Below are positions 8,432 to 19,680 of a DNA stretch of 22,782 bases, piece after piece. Position numbers and translations under genes: made by a program. How positions within the stretch are numbered: position 1 is the stretch's first letter; the number at the start of each line of letters is the position of its first letter. The notes under the pieces were generated by a model. That model was given only the letters and a program-made list of their open reading frames with translations. It was not told the DNA's origin and ran no database searches. Source of the DNA: Ophiothrix spiculata (Eukaryota; Echinodermata; Ophiuroidea; Amphilepidida; Ophiotrichidae); the NCBI GenBank assembly GCA_000969725.1, contig JXSR01S004037.1; one strand, given 5' to 3'.

Positions 8432-10500
8432 CTTTCCATTTTAATCATCTATTTTTGCTTTCTAGAATTAGCTTCTCCTTATGATCTACAGGTATCGTTC
8501 TCCCTCTACCAAATGTGCAGTTTTGACTGGAAGCTAGATTTTTCTTTAAAAAAGACAAGATTCGAAATCCACTCATCCAATTCATTTTCTGAATGTACAT
8601 CGACTTTACCCTTGACACAGCTATTATTGTACAGACGATTTCAATCGGTTTCATTGATCCGATTAGCAAGCAGAGTCCTAATTAGATGACGTCAAGCAGT
8701 ACACGTATAACGGTTTACTATTGTAAATATTACAAACATTTCTCACTCTTTGATCTTTATCGTCCATTATTTATTTTTTATATAACACGGAACGAAATTT
8801 GAGTAGTGCAATGTGATTGTTGAAATATCAAGCTTTAATAGGGTATACATTTCATTGTTTTTCGCTTCCTATTACGTTTTTTCGCTCGTAATATTCATAC
8901 AAATTTTCAGAAAATAAAAGCTCAAATCAGCCAGACACTTGCTTGTAAACCCAATTAAAACATCTATGACGTAGGACAAGACATGCGCACCTTTATAAAA
9001 AATGCTAATTCGCCGATTAACTAACGCTGCGTGACTTGTATTATTGAATATCAACGTATAAAATTTGACCCACATTCAAAAGGTCAAATCGGTGATTTGC
9101 TGAAGATTAAATGCGCAGAATCAGTTCAATTAGACATCAGGACCCCTGCTGATTTGAAATTGCACAGGGCTTGAGTTAGGCGATAATACCCGTGCTTGAG
9201 TTATTTCATACAAACATACCATATATTGATAAAACACTTTGGTAATGGTTCAGAAATAGAATATTATGGTTTGGTGAACTTTTGGAGTACAGAAATAAAT
9301 TAATTCAAAGAATTTTTCAGTTGGAAAACAATTGAATTGGACCAGTGGATACGGTAATTCATTAACGAGAGATCCTAAACCTTGGACTTACTTTACTGGT
9401 GTGTTTTCTCATAGTCTGAGACCATCAATTTGAAACCAAAATTAACGATTCTTACAAGACAGGGGATGATCTCTTAGTGTTAACGCTCCAGGGCTCAAGA
9501 GTGTAATGTGATGTCGATAGACTGCGTGCTGTGGGTCAATTCCAAAGGTCATTTGGGGTCAATTCGCACAGGTAGGATAGAATGTGATAGCATTCAAATT
9601 ATTTTCATATACAAACGATGAATGGATTTATGAAGTGTGCAAGAAGGTGTAGATTTTACCGTGTGTTGATTTTGTAACATTGTCAGGAGTCGTTTGGTGT
9701 CAAATCATACCTTGGAAACGTATCGTGATATTTCATCTTTGAGGTAAATCAAGACAATGTTCTTGGAAAATAATTGGTAGATGGATAGGGATACCTAGTA
9801 CCTGTAGCTCATACTGGGAATTTATTGCAGGAACCAAACATGGGTGTTCATGTCTGGAAATTGTAGTTCCCACTCCACAGTTTATTGAGAAGTGTTATGA
9901 AGATATAATTTTGAATTTGCCTTAGTTTTTGTGATGATAGAGAGGAACTTAAATTCCTTGAATGGTGTTAAGGAGAGCTGTGGAACTTCTAGCTTAATTG
10001 AGTTCCTGAAACGTGAAGGTTTGATTTTTTTTGTAAATTTGTAAGTATTTGGACAAATTTCGAATAATATTAGTTCTTTAACAGAATTTGGTTGCCTGGT
10101 GTCAAATGGAAAATTAAGATGTGATAAGTCTTTATTAATTAGTTTGTGCAGAACACCAGTTTATTACTTTTTACTCTCTGTAACCCTGTCTGTAATATAA
10201 ATTTTATTAAATAAATTAGGTGTCATTCTGGGGGTGTTATGTAAATTGGATGTCATGTAACGCCGATTTATAAATATTTTATCACATCTACTTGATCTAT
10301 GGTCTTTATAAATTGATGTTGTGTGAGGTTGACAAGATCAAACAGCAAAGTAAGACATTATTTTTTCTACCTTTTTGATCGACAACATTCATAAGTATAC
10401 CAAAGTAAGACTGTGTTTTTATCATTTTGTCTGCAATGACACAACATTTCAGATAAGTTGCTTTAATTGTCGAATTTTTTCAGAATTAAATCTATATCTA
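8432..10500. other. AT-rich non-coding stretch, no recognisable gene
   Basis: No frame exceeds about 75 codons and I see no repeat termini, RNA gene or conserved motif. Local CpG content rises a little around 8640-9060. The sequence is otherwise featureless to my eye. Confidence 0.5.
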
Positions 10501-10527
10501 GTCACAGGGTGGAGTAAATTCAGCCTC

Positions 10528-10596
10528 ATTGATCCAGTGGCTGAACATTGGATCAGATACCAGAGGTGTGAGGGTTCGATTCCTATGGGCAACTAT
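10528..10596 (+). repeat. tRNA-like fragment / SINE head with B box
   Basis: GGGTTCGATTCCT contains a perfect B box GGTTCGATTCC (10573-10583). TGGCTGAACATTGG upstream (from about 10538) is a weak A-box match at roughly the right spacing. The T stem can form only about three good pairs and no acceptor stem closes, so this is not an intact tRNA gene. No SINE body is evident downstream. A decayed SINE head is the most economical reading. Confidence 0.4.
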
Positions 10597-11302
10597 ACTT
10601 TGATCATCACTAAATAGCCAGGAATTGTAAGACTTTTCTTCATCTGCAAGCTAAGGTATTCTGTGCTCAGATGCACTAAAAACACAAAAGCGGGAGTCAC
10701 TCGTACAAAAACGTTTTGTTGTATTCAGCAATGCACACGCTGTTCTGTTTTCAATTTTCAATTCAGGATGTGAATAAGCCCACTTATTAAGTGTTAACCA
10801 AAGTATAGGCTTTTGTGGTGTAAGAATTTTCAAATTAAAGGAGATTTTTTCATTGGGGACAGGTATATTGGTTGACCTTTCCAAACACCATCATAGAATG
10901 GTATTGTATATAGGCCTAATTAATTGCTGTCAAATTTTGAACTTTTGATGACACACAACCTTATGAAATCTAGGTTTAGAACTAATAAATTGATTGTTGC
11001 ACAGGCAATAAATTTTATATTTTCTTTGAAAATGGTAAATGATAACCTCATAAAATGAAGAGACAAAGCAATCATAATAAGCAAGTGTTTCAAGTGTATA
11101 TAAATAAGTGTAATTTATTGAGTATTCCATTGACTTGTTTATTTATAGGTTAACTTTCCATTCCTATGGCAGGTATGGAAATGAACATAAACTTAAACTG
11201 AAAGATTCAAGAAATTAAGGAAAAATAGTTCATACATTCTACTGGCTTATCTCTGTCGATTGTGCAAAGAAAGATTTGATGACATAATCCTAAGACACAT
11301 AA

Positions 11303-11580
11303 GGCCGAATCATAGTCGGCCTCCAAACAAAATTTTCCCTACCAAACATTTGGTCATGACTTCACCAAATATTTGCCATTGAATTTAAAGTATGACCGGG
11401 TAATAAACATATGGTCCAATGTATATGGCAATTCAATAACACGTGCAATCTAGCGCAAAATTTTATTTGGTCTCAACTCGGTGTTGAAGTTATTTTGTTT
11501 GGAGTCACTCGTCATTTTGACGTCACGACCAAATGTTTGGTAGGGAAAATTTTGTTTGGAGGTCGACTATTGTTTGGGCC
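11303..11580. mobile_element. 278-bp TIR element (MITE-like), GGCC termini
   Basis: Terminal inverted repeats of 58 and 59 bases pair with about four substitutions and one indel. They include a 37-base perfect block running from CCTCCAAACAAAATTTTCCC into TACCAAACATTTGGTC. Left arm 11303-11360, right arm 11522-11580. The short interior is non-coding and has further partial symmetry (GCCATTGAATT against GGCAATTCAAT). Flanks TAA (left) and TGG (right) do not form a clear duplication. GGCC-starting termini would suit a PIF/Harbinger-like MITE with a mutated target site, but this is not shown. Confidence 0.75.
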
Positions 11581-11584
11581 TGGT

Positions 11585-12290
11585 ATTCTAAATGTTTTGT
11601 TGTGCCTATGGATGTGCATTTGATTTGTAAAGTGTGTTGGTTTTGGTTATGGGTGAAAACATAGTTCTAAATCAATACTACCACATTGAGGAGTATTTGG
11701 TGAAAATGTTTGGTGATTTACAACATCAATGATCCGTTATTGATTAGAAGATGCATTGGAATTATATTACTAAATTATAAGATATAAGATAACAAAGACT
11801 TGTTACACAAAATATTTGGTAGCACAAAAAGAACTATAATTTGACCCTATATCTTATATTTGATAATTTTATACAAATCAATAATATAGCATCAATAACA
11901 GCATCTTTGCATCTCCCAGTAAAACATGTAGATTATGTTTATGTTGAGAGAGGAAGTGTGATAGTTTTTCTATGATTTGAAAAAAGTAAAATCAGGTTAT
12001 TCACTGTATAAATGAATGAGCCGATCCTACTTCGAAACTGTTTGCTGATGAAAAGCGGTATTTTTAATCAGTAGGTTATTGTGCATATGAATGCATGCGG
12101 TCTATTACACCCAAGGCTTGTTTCAAGAAAAACAACCTTGCTTGTAAGATTGCATATCAGAGAACCAATTCAAAAATCTTTACATTTTCGGTTGGAGTTT
12201 GCACATCTGACTTTACCAATTTATTAGTTACGTCTCTCGCAGCTTCTCAATATGACGGGACATAAATAATGGGCAGTAGGGGGTTGTTTT
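11585..12290. other. AT-rich non-coding stretch
   Basis: There are no credible genes. An AT-rich inverted pair, AAATTATAAGATATAAGATA (11772-11791) against the near complement at 11850-11869, could bound a 98-bp foldback, but AT-rich sequence yields such pairs by chance. Confidence 0.45.
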
Positions 12291-12296
12291 TTCTCT

Positions 12297-12345
12297 AGAT
12301 TTGAACCTGGAACCTGTCACATCCGATCAAGCATTTACTGGTCTA
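12297..12345 (-). repeat. Possible tRNA-related SINE remnant (minus strand B box)
   Basis: On the minus strand GGTTCAAATCT (12297-12307) matches the B-box pattern at 10 of 11 positions, and is preceded by TGTGACAGGTTCCA. No A box can be placed with confidence upstream on that strand, and there is no tail. This is a weak call, listed because similar remnants recur in the window. Confidence 0.3.
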
Positions 12346-12780
12346 TGGCATTTTCAGACTTAATTTATTCACTTTATAAAGTGGGATATTGTGAGATTCA
12401 GTGGTGTTAACAGTGATCCTCCGATCCACTGTACTTCAGACTAGCTTGGGCTTTGGTCTGATGGGGAGCACTATTTTTATACAGAATGTTGCTATTGAAG
12501 TCAACCACAGTATTTTTATTTCCCTGCGTACTTCATAATTTAACTTAATCGTCGACGCTTCACAAGCACTGAAATTAAACCAATCACACACTGTAAATAT
12601 GTGCGACTTTCACGCAAACCACCGTAGCAACAAGCGACATTCTCCAAAAACCCTGCGAACGGAGAAACTTAATCATTAAAAATACTATATATGAAGTGGA
12701 GTAAAATCGGTGCCTCATTTTTGTGTTGTTGCTAGTCTAGTAATTGTTCCTGACTGTTGCAAATTAGTGTATTGAGTGTA

Positions 12781-13580
12781 GATTAGGTTTATGGGAATAG
12801 CAAATTGTATGCGACATAATATGTAAACTTAAAGTTGTAGTCTAGTCGGGGTCTATCAGTCGCTGTCAGTCGACATTGTTCTATGCTAGTGCTAAAGGAA
12901 AGCATGGAATAGGTTTTTGGGAATAGCAAATTGTACACGACGTAATATGTAAACTCAAAGTTGTAGTCTAGTGGGGTCTATCACTCGCTGTCAGTCAACA
13001 TTGTTCCATGCGAGTTAAAAGTTATAGTCTAGTCGGAGTTACCAGTCGCTGTTGGTCATTATCACTCAACGATTGTTTTAAAGAAAAGTATGGATTATGT
13101 TTATGGGAATAGATAATTGGATGAGATGTAATATGTGAACTCAAAATTGTCAAATAGTCAAGAGTCTTATCAGTCGCTTTCAGTCGACATTGCTCCGTGC
13201 TAAATTAAATGGAAAGCATGGATTAGATTTACAGAAATAGTAAATTCCATGAGACGTATTATGTAAACTCAAAGTTGATTTTAGTCAGGGTTATCAGTCG
13301 CTGGATATTAGATCGGGATGAGAGAGGTCACAGTTTCAAATCCTAGGGGAAACAGGAAATTTTGTATGACATATTTGGACTTAGACAGTATTCATGCATT
13401 TGGGAAAGCATTAATTAGCTTTTGAAATGGTAGAGATGTAATATGTATTAACTCAAAGTTGTAGTCTAGATGAAGTCCATCAGTTGCTGTCAGTCAACAT
13501 CAACAAGTAAGTGAGTCACTTTTGCTGTGCTAGTTTAAAAGGTATGGATTGGGTTAACGAAAATAGAAAAATTTCTTCCA
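12781..13580 (+). repeat. ~126-bp satellite array, about six divergent units
   Basis: The repeating unit starts GATTAGGTTTATGGGAATAG, continues CAAATTGTATGCGACATAAT, ATGTAAACT(C/T)AAAGTTGTAG, TCTAGTCGGGGTCTATCAGT, CGCTGTCAGTCGACATTG, then a CTA-rich spacer and AAAGCATG. Unit starts lie near 12781, 12907, 13093, 13221, 13413 (degraded) and 13546 (partial). An extra ~60-bp partial copy sits at 13009-13068. Spacing is 126-128 bp where units are uninterrupted. Units differ by perhaps 15-25 percent, so the array is not recently homogenised. One unit carries the tRNA-like segment listed next. Confidence 0.8.
13301..13387 (+). repeat. tRNA-like segment embedded in the satellite, copy 1
   Basis: CTGGATATTAGATCGGGATG, a B-box-like GTTTCAAATCC (13333-13343), then AGGGGAAACAGGAAATTTTG and ATTTGGACTTAGA match the locus at 21063-21149 over 87 bases. 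It replaces the usual TCAGTCGACATTG part of the satellite unit. Its GGGAAACAGGAAATTTTG tail also resembles the satellite's own GGGAATAGCAAATTG segment, so the boundary is blurred. I infer a shared origin of this family and the satellite. Confidence 0.65.
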
Positions 13581-13589
13581 GAATTCTTG

Positions 13590-14085
13590 GTTTAAATTCA
13601 AGAATTTTGTATTAAATCCAAGCAATTTATCACATCATTGTTGATCAATACTTTCAGTAGAAGTATTTCATATCTTTATAATGAATCATAAATAGCCATA
13701 GGATGCTTCCCACCACCAGGTGTCTGGGCCAATCTCATACATCGCAACATGACTGCACAAATATGCACTGCAGATGCAGAAACTAAACTACGTTCACAAT
13801 GACTTGAGATGTCACCTAGAAAGTCATAATGGACAGATATCTTGAGCAATGCCACTATCAGGGGCATTGGAAGAAAATAAAAGTGGTACGGCTCCTGGTA
13901 AAAGTGGTGCACCCTGTGCTCCTTCAATTATCAAAAATAAGGAAACAACTAAGACCCAGGAGACAACTATTACTGAAAAATAATTTGTACAGTACTATGT
14001 TGTGGTATATTTATGCTAGCACTATAATAAAATGCATCAAATTGATTAAATTTACACAGCCTACACGGTTCCGACACCCCTGGCC
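13590..14085. other. Non-coding stretch with slightly higher complexity
   Basis: Between about 13690 and 13930 base composition is more balanced and short frames are open on both strands (84 codons minus, 104 codons plus). Neither has a recognisable domain, and two overlapping opposite frames argue for chance or an old transposon relic. No splice context is convincing. Confidence 0.4.
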
Positions 14086-14089
14086 ACTA

Positions 14090-14353
14090 CTCTCTAAATG
14101 TAAAACGAGTGGAAAGAGTGAAAATTCACTCAAAAAGGAGTGAAGGGAGTTAAACGCAGGACAATCCGTTTTCAAGTGGAAAATTTTCACTCTAAAATGA
14201 GTGTGAAAGTTAAATTTTCACTCCTAAAAGAGTGGAAGATTGTCATCAAAAATCCCCTTTCACTCCTGTTAGAGTGATTTTCCACTCAAAAACGTATTGT
14301 CCCGCGTTTAACTCCTCCAAAGAGTGGAAATTCACCCTTTTACATTTAGAGAG
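14090..14353. mobile_element. 264-bp TA-flanked foldback MITE with CTCTCTAAATGTAAAA ends
   Basis: CTCTCTAAATGTAAAA (14090-14105) is matched exactly by its complement TTTTACATTTAGAGAG at the right end, with TA on both outer sides (14088-14089 and 14354-14355). The arms continue pairing with gaps: GAGTTAAACGC(A/G)GGACAAT blocks occur in both arms in inverted sense, and CACTC/GAGTG motifs recur throughout. TA duplication suggests mobilisation by a Tc1/mariner-type enzyme. There is no coding sequence. High similarity of the ends suggests a fairly young copy. Confidence 0.85.
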
Positions 14354-14355
14354 TA

Positions 14356-16100
14356 TGGCACACGAAGGGAGGTTGCAGGGAAAGATGGGATCACTGAGTT
14401 GCTGCGAGAGACAGGGGAAAACTTTCTGTCATCAGGTGTCTGAAAAATGCTTTGAGGTGTGGTTTTTTTAATTTGTTTTTTAGAAAATGAACAATTTAAA
14501 ATACATATATATTCAGATCTTAGAATAATCAAAGTTTTCACATTTTTTTACAATTTTTTCTTGTACTCATTGCATAGGGTAAGCATCAGTGTTTAGCACG
14601 ATCACACAAAAAGAACAAAAATTCGCACCCATCGAGAATTCTCACGATATTTCCCAAAGCACTCTTTTTTAATGCCAATTCACCAACAAACAAACAAGAA
14701 TTGATCATAAATTCATTATTATATGAACGTAGGCTAAAACAGATGAGTCAAAAATCTATATTGTGTTGTTATTCAAGTGAAATTTATGTTAAAAATTTAT
14801 TGAAATAACTTCCCTGTCATCAATATAATTATTTTAGTCTCAGAACCCCTAGATTTTGGTCATGTCACTCTGTCTTATCAATAAAAAAACATGATTTGTG
14901 TTTGCTAAGAAGCTTGGGATATAGCAACCCCAGGCAAGTCATTTGTATGCAGTTAACATCTAAATATTATGTTGTCACAAATGTCTCCTCTTTAAATTGA
15001 TAAAGTAATTAATCCACGTGAGGAATGCATCGCAAGAGACGCAAGAGTTAATTACATGTTGGTTTGCTTTATCTAAACCATATGATAAATGCTTGTTGAA
15101 TACACATTGAGTAAGGACAGAGAATATGTGGCTGTCAATCCCGTATGAGCCGTAAATGCCAGAAACTTCATTTTGGGCTACGTGTGAAACTACATGTCAA
15201 GGTCCTAATTTGCCGAAATTTATTTTTTGACAGATTCACATTCCTTATGCTTACTAAAAAATACCAGCAAAGTTTCATTTCAAGAAAATGATAGGAAATA
15301 TGAAATTAATCTGCATAAAATGCATATTTTTAAGACAATCAACAGAAAATAAAGGGCTTACTGATCTTTGTTAATATGCATTTATTGTATACAGTGTATT
15401 TACATGTATGTGGAAAGAAATAAAATTATGTTAATTATGTTGAACGTGTTTATCTCAGTTATACGTTTTACTCCCTAACAACCTATGACGAACCTAACTT
15501 GAGTTCTGGAAATTATGTGAAGTTCATTAAGTTGTCATTTTAATCCTTAGAGCATGGTCTTTGCAAATATTTAAAAAAGTGAAAATAAGAAGAGGTGGCA
15601 TTTAAGGCTGGTTTGAGATGAACAGTCACATATTATAGCTACCTGTTTGCAAGTATGCATGGCACTTTTGTATGTAATGAGTCCAGTGCTGAATGAGTCA
15701 AAATTTTGGCAAAAAATAGAAGTAGTAAAACCTATATTTAGTGCATCGGTCAAAAATTCAGTGTTGTGCATGTAGAAAGTTATCTGATTGAGCGCTTCTG
15801 GAATAAAACAAAATGGCTTAAAAATATAGTTTACATTGGAATTGATGGTGCCCCTTCCCCCACCTCCCCCCCCCTGAATTGGTAATTACTCCGATATTGT
15901 AAGTTAATTACATTTTCTAATGACTTTCATGCTGTATTGACTGACTGTTGCAGCATCAGGTAAGCCATGTTGGAAAATCATCTGTGTTTAGTATTTCTGT
16001 TAGTGGTAGTCACAACCAACCGTATATTTTTTTCCATACGTTTTTTTGGAGAGGCCATGTTCTCTACTTTTGTGGCAAATGCAGGGAGGATGCACATTGA
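14356..16100. other. AT-rich non-coding stretch
   Basis: No supported gene or RNA. Short GC-balanced patches (about 14356-14460 and 15120-15210) are unique within the window and unrecognised. The C-rich tract at 15851-15874 is listed separately. Confidence 0.45.
15851..15874 (-). other. G-quadruplex-capable tract (minus strand)
   Basis: The plus strand reads CCCC-TT-CCCCC-A-CC-T-C9. On the minus strand this gives runs of nine, two, five and four G, so four runs of three or more G can be drawn by splitting the longest run. Folding is possible in principle. It may equally be simple low-complexity sequence. Confidence 0.4.
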
Positions 16101-16103
16101 TTG

Positions 16104-16510
16104 CATGATGTAAGTACGTTGTGCACAAGACAAGCCTGGCCGTGAGTGGTTGTGTGCATCTTATGTTGCGCATGTTATAAGTACTTACGTCATACATAAA
16201 ACGTACGATACACACACGATGTCCGTGAATTCCAGGTACGTTGTTCACAGAGCAAATGGCTGTGGGAAATTTAAAAAAAGAAACATACATTGTGCGCATG
16301 TTGTCAGTACCGAGCATGTGCGGACCGTACTGATGTCACAAATCAGTAGCTCGAAATAAGCATTATGCAGAGAAAGTTCCTCATGCACTAAAACTGCTAC
16401 GTTGTGTCTGTGTGCTGTAAAATTTGTACGATGTCAGTACTAACACAGATGGGTCGCACAATTTTACCAACATTTTTGCACGCAGACAGCACATACGAAT
16501 ACGTACTCTA
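16104..16510. repeat. CpG-rich degenerate repeat cluster with GTACGT/ACGTAC motifs
   Basis: GTACGTTGTGCACA(A/G) at 16114 recurs as GTACGTTGTTCACAG at 16236, 122 bases later, with weaker similarity continuing after 16398 (CTACGTTGTGTCTGTG). ATGATGTAAGTAC (16105-16117) pairs with GTACTTACGTCAT (16181-16193) with one mismatch. TCAGTAC (16304-16310) pairs with GTACTGA (16327-16333). The mix of direct and inverted copies explains why short frames are open on both strands. It may be a decayed satellite or foldback element. Confidence 0.55.
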
Positions 16511-16719
16511 ATTTCCATCACCAGTTTTGTAACAATATCTTTACCAGAAACTCAATACGCTCATAGAAAAATAAGAACTATTGGAAAAGATCTTGTAAAA
16601 AATTTAAAGGTGAAAGATCAGGCTTCACATAAAGCAATATTTTGTCCTTGTGTGTTTCACAATATGTGTTGTGGGGAACCACTATGGTGTATGCAAGTAA
16701 GAACCAAACTTTTTTCCTG

Positions 16720-19130
16720 AGTGTAGCATATTAGATCGACGACAAAAATAACCATACAGATAGCTTGTGATTTATGACTGTAATGCATATGCAGCTCATC
16801 TGAATCATTATAGCATTATTTTCATTAGAATAAACTAATCAACTTTAATCGGATACATGTGGCATGAATCATACTTTGTTAAAAGAGAAACGGTCCTAGA
16901 ATTGCTGGCTTATGTGGGTTGCACGACAGAAATGATGTCAAATATTTCCATTTGCTGTTCTTAAAAAGTTTGTAGCAAGCACAATCGAGCCGAAAAATTG
17001 ATTACCATGGTGTTTCGGTTGCATCGACATGCCATGAACAGTAAGATTGAATTCGGTTTCGTACATGGCAAGCTATCAAAGCAATATGCAAATTGTTGTG
17101 TTGCATTGTGACAGCTCAAAAGTTGCGAATACATAGTCATTTGATGCAGCTACACACTTTAATGTGATAGCCACTCTGAAACTACCTAAAGGTTCTTAAA
17201 AATGGAAAAATATGCCAGTTTATGATGATAAGTCATGTTTATTTGCAAACATGTCCTATAAATTCTTATCTAATCCCATAAAAACTTTTATAACTTTTAA
17301 ACCTGCATTTCTCACAAAAATTAAAAGAAAATAGTTGGTTACATATAGAATTAGAGACTTTGGAAACATCTATATGCATTTTAAGGTGGCAATGATCGCT
17401 CAATTCAATTTGATACAGCTTGGTGACTGAGTCACATTCTCCTTATTTTCAGCTCACTAAATAACAATATCAAACTCAATATCTGTTTGCATCAGTAATG
17501 TAAATTGTAAATGATCAGTTGCAATTTCAAAATTTTGAGCAGATTGTATCTCCCTCTCTGCCTTTTGTGAACATTCAACAAACATGTGCTGATCTGATTG
17601 ATCAAAACAGACAATTTCCAAATTTGCTTTCTATTATTGTTGAAAAAGCTAAAAATTGTCAACATTTGTCATCTTTTATTTGCCTCATCATATAAAAATT
17701 ATGATTTTCATAAGTATAATTCGTGATTCTTTGACATTTCAGCATCAGGCATAAAAGTGCCAATTTACATTTCTTTATATAACCAAAAGATACTGTGCAG
17801 TCTTTTTGGAGACATCGCTGTTTATCTTTAAATCTGTACAATTGTGAATATATTGGTTCAGAGAAATGCGATGACTCAAACTGACTGCAACATGAGACAT
17901 CCATTTTGATATTTAAGCTTAATATTGCACAAGAGGAAGAATGCCTGGAACTGAAATAAAGGCAATATATTGATCATAAATGACACACCTGAGTTCAGTG
18001 ACTCAAAGATTTATTTTTACCTTTTACGTCTATATTTATGAGTATTTTGTCTTCAATCAATTTTGGTTTATTCTTAAAAGTATTATTGAAAGTAATGGTT
18101 TTGTTTGATCAGACTGAATACTATGATCAGATTATTAAAAGGGATGAATCTTAAGAGCAAAATGAGGAAGAAAAATTCTAATATTGAAATTTGATCACAC
18201 TGGGTATAGCAAGAATATAGTACAAAATTGTGTTTTACAAATTGAATTACTGAGTAACTGTGATGAACAACATTTCTGTTCTAATTTCATTTTGCAAGAG
18301 TTGTGAAATTAAACATATCAAATTAAATTTGGCATTCATGCATAATACTCACAAATTTGAAATCTTCCATTAATAACAGTGCTTCACAAGTATCTATGTA
18401 ATTAAAAAGTGAGTTATAGTTTTGTTACTGGAATTGAGTTTTTAAAATCTTCATTAGATATGATTTATAACCACATGTACAACCAGACAGCACTTCAAGA
18501 ATGTGCTTGCCCATCTGATGAATAGATAAATAGCTGCTTGTTTTGTGGAAAGAAAAAGATGCAAAAACTGAGGATAACCCATAGTGACAAAAATAAATAC
18601 AAAGACCTTGAGATAAACTGGCATTGATGCGGTTACCATGGAGATAATGGTTAACTGGTGTTATCTTGAGGGGAAATTGATTTAGAGCAGAACAAGCCCT
18701 GATGATTGGGATTTGTTATCTAATTTAAGAGTGAAATAGTTTTGACAGCCTTTAAAGATGACATGGGAAGACTCAAGATACTGTATTGGTATTTCCATCA
18801 TAATTCTGTAAGCTTTAAGGGATTTCTCTCAGGATTTTCTTGGTTGGTTTATTGAACATCTTATATATTGAATAGATATCTTAGAGGTTCAGGGTAGCAT
18901 AATTTTTAAAGTTTAAAAAGAAAAACATTTTGAATAATGAAGTTATAGCATCAAAAAAGAGAAGTTTAATAATTGATACAGCAAACTTATCTGAGCAACT
19001 TGTCAAATTTGATGAAATGGAATTCAAAATGTATATTTTAGTATATTATTACTTGAATGTGTAGAGTTGTCATTACAAGAACATGATGATGAAACTTGAG
19101 TTGAACATTCAAGGAACATGGTTAGCATCA
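16720..19130. other. AT-rich non-coding stretch, no recognisable gene
   Basis: Frames are short on both strands, and no terminal repeats, RNA genes or tandem arrays stand out by eye. Confidence 0.5.
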
Positions 19131-19135
19131 CAGTG

Positions 19136-19208
19136 GAAACATGATGAGATAAATTTGGAAATATGATGAGATAAATATCAGAGTCAGACAGACTCCAGAC
19201 AGACTCAG
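19136..19208 (+). repeat. Short tandem duplications (22 bp x2, 13 bp x2)
   Basis: GAAACATGATGAGATAAATTTG is followed directly by GAAATATGATGAGATAAATATC, then CAGACAGACTC appears twice at a 13-base spacing. These are local replication-slippage products with no sign of function. Confidence 0.7.
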
Positions 19209-19209
19209 C

Positions 19210-19470
19210 ATGTACACTAAACAGACAAATATCACATAAATGGCAATATTAACGTCATTATCAACTGTTGTCATTATCTATTCCATTCCAACAATATGTA
19301 TAGAGAGAGTGATCTATTCTAAAAATATAATATAAATTATGTTCATAAATTTATTAAAACTTGTTATGGTTTGATGATGATGAAACTAAAATGAAAAATT
19401 GGATATTGCATAGACATGCAGTAATACTTGTAAATGCTTTTTGAGAATTTATTGCATATTATCTATTTGG
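19210..19470. other. AT-rich spacer before the SINE
   Basis: Nothing recognisable. A TGATGATGATGAAAC run near 19372 is simple sequence. Confidence 0.4.
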
Positions 19471-19640
19471 GTAGCGGGTTGGCGCAGCGTTAGTTACCTC
19501 GCCTTGCACCAATGAGGTCCCAGATTCGAGGCCTGCGCCCGGCGCTTTATGTGCACTTGGTTTTCAGTCCATGCTCGCTTCCGCAGGTTTTTCTCCGGGT
19601 ACTCCGGTCTTCCTCCTGCATTCAAAACTGAATTTAAAAA
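19471..19640 (+). mobile_element. tRNA-derived SINE
   Basis: The head carries an A box TGGCGCAGCGTTAG (from 19480) and a B box GATTCGAGGCC (19523-19533, 10 of 11 to consensus), spaced as in a tRNA. The body follows: TTGGTTTTCAGTC, TGCTCGCTTCCGCAGG, TTTTTCTCCGGGTACTCCGG and TCTTCCTCCTGCATTCAAAA. From memory, this head-plus-CTCCGGGTACTCCGG body is a widespread SINE design in marine invertebrates and some fish. It is transcribed by RNA polymerase III and moved by a partner LINE. The tail (CTGAATTTAAAAAAC) is A-rich but short. I could not identify flanking duplications, and B-box changes suggest an old copy. Confidence 0.85.
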
Positions 19641-19680
19641 ACATCTTGGAGCCCTGTTAAAGATAAGCTTCTTTCAGCTT

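Noticed and set aside
10528-10596. Functional tRNA gene
   Set aside because: The B box is perfect but the T stem and acceptor stem do not close and the A box is weak.
11772-11869. 98-bp foldback with 20-bp AT-rich ends
   Set aside because: Ends are almost pure A/T and need an indel to pair; chance is likely.
13676-14143. Overlapping open frames on opposite strands (84 codons minus, 104 codons plus) as possible exons
   Set aside because: No recognisable domain, no convincing splice context, and both strands are open over the overlap, which is what chance gives in a compositionally balanced patch.
16000-16720. Open frames of 105 codons (minus) and 98 codons (plus)
   Set aside because: The first is explained by the degenerate CpG-rich repeats; the second has low-complexity residues, no domain and no start context worth trusting.
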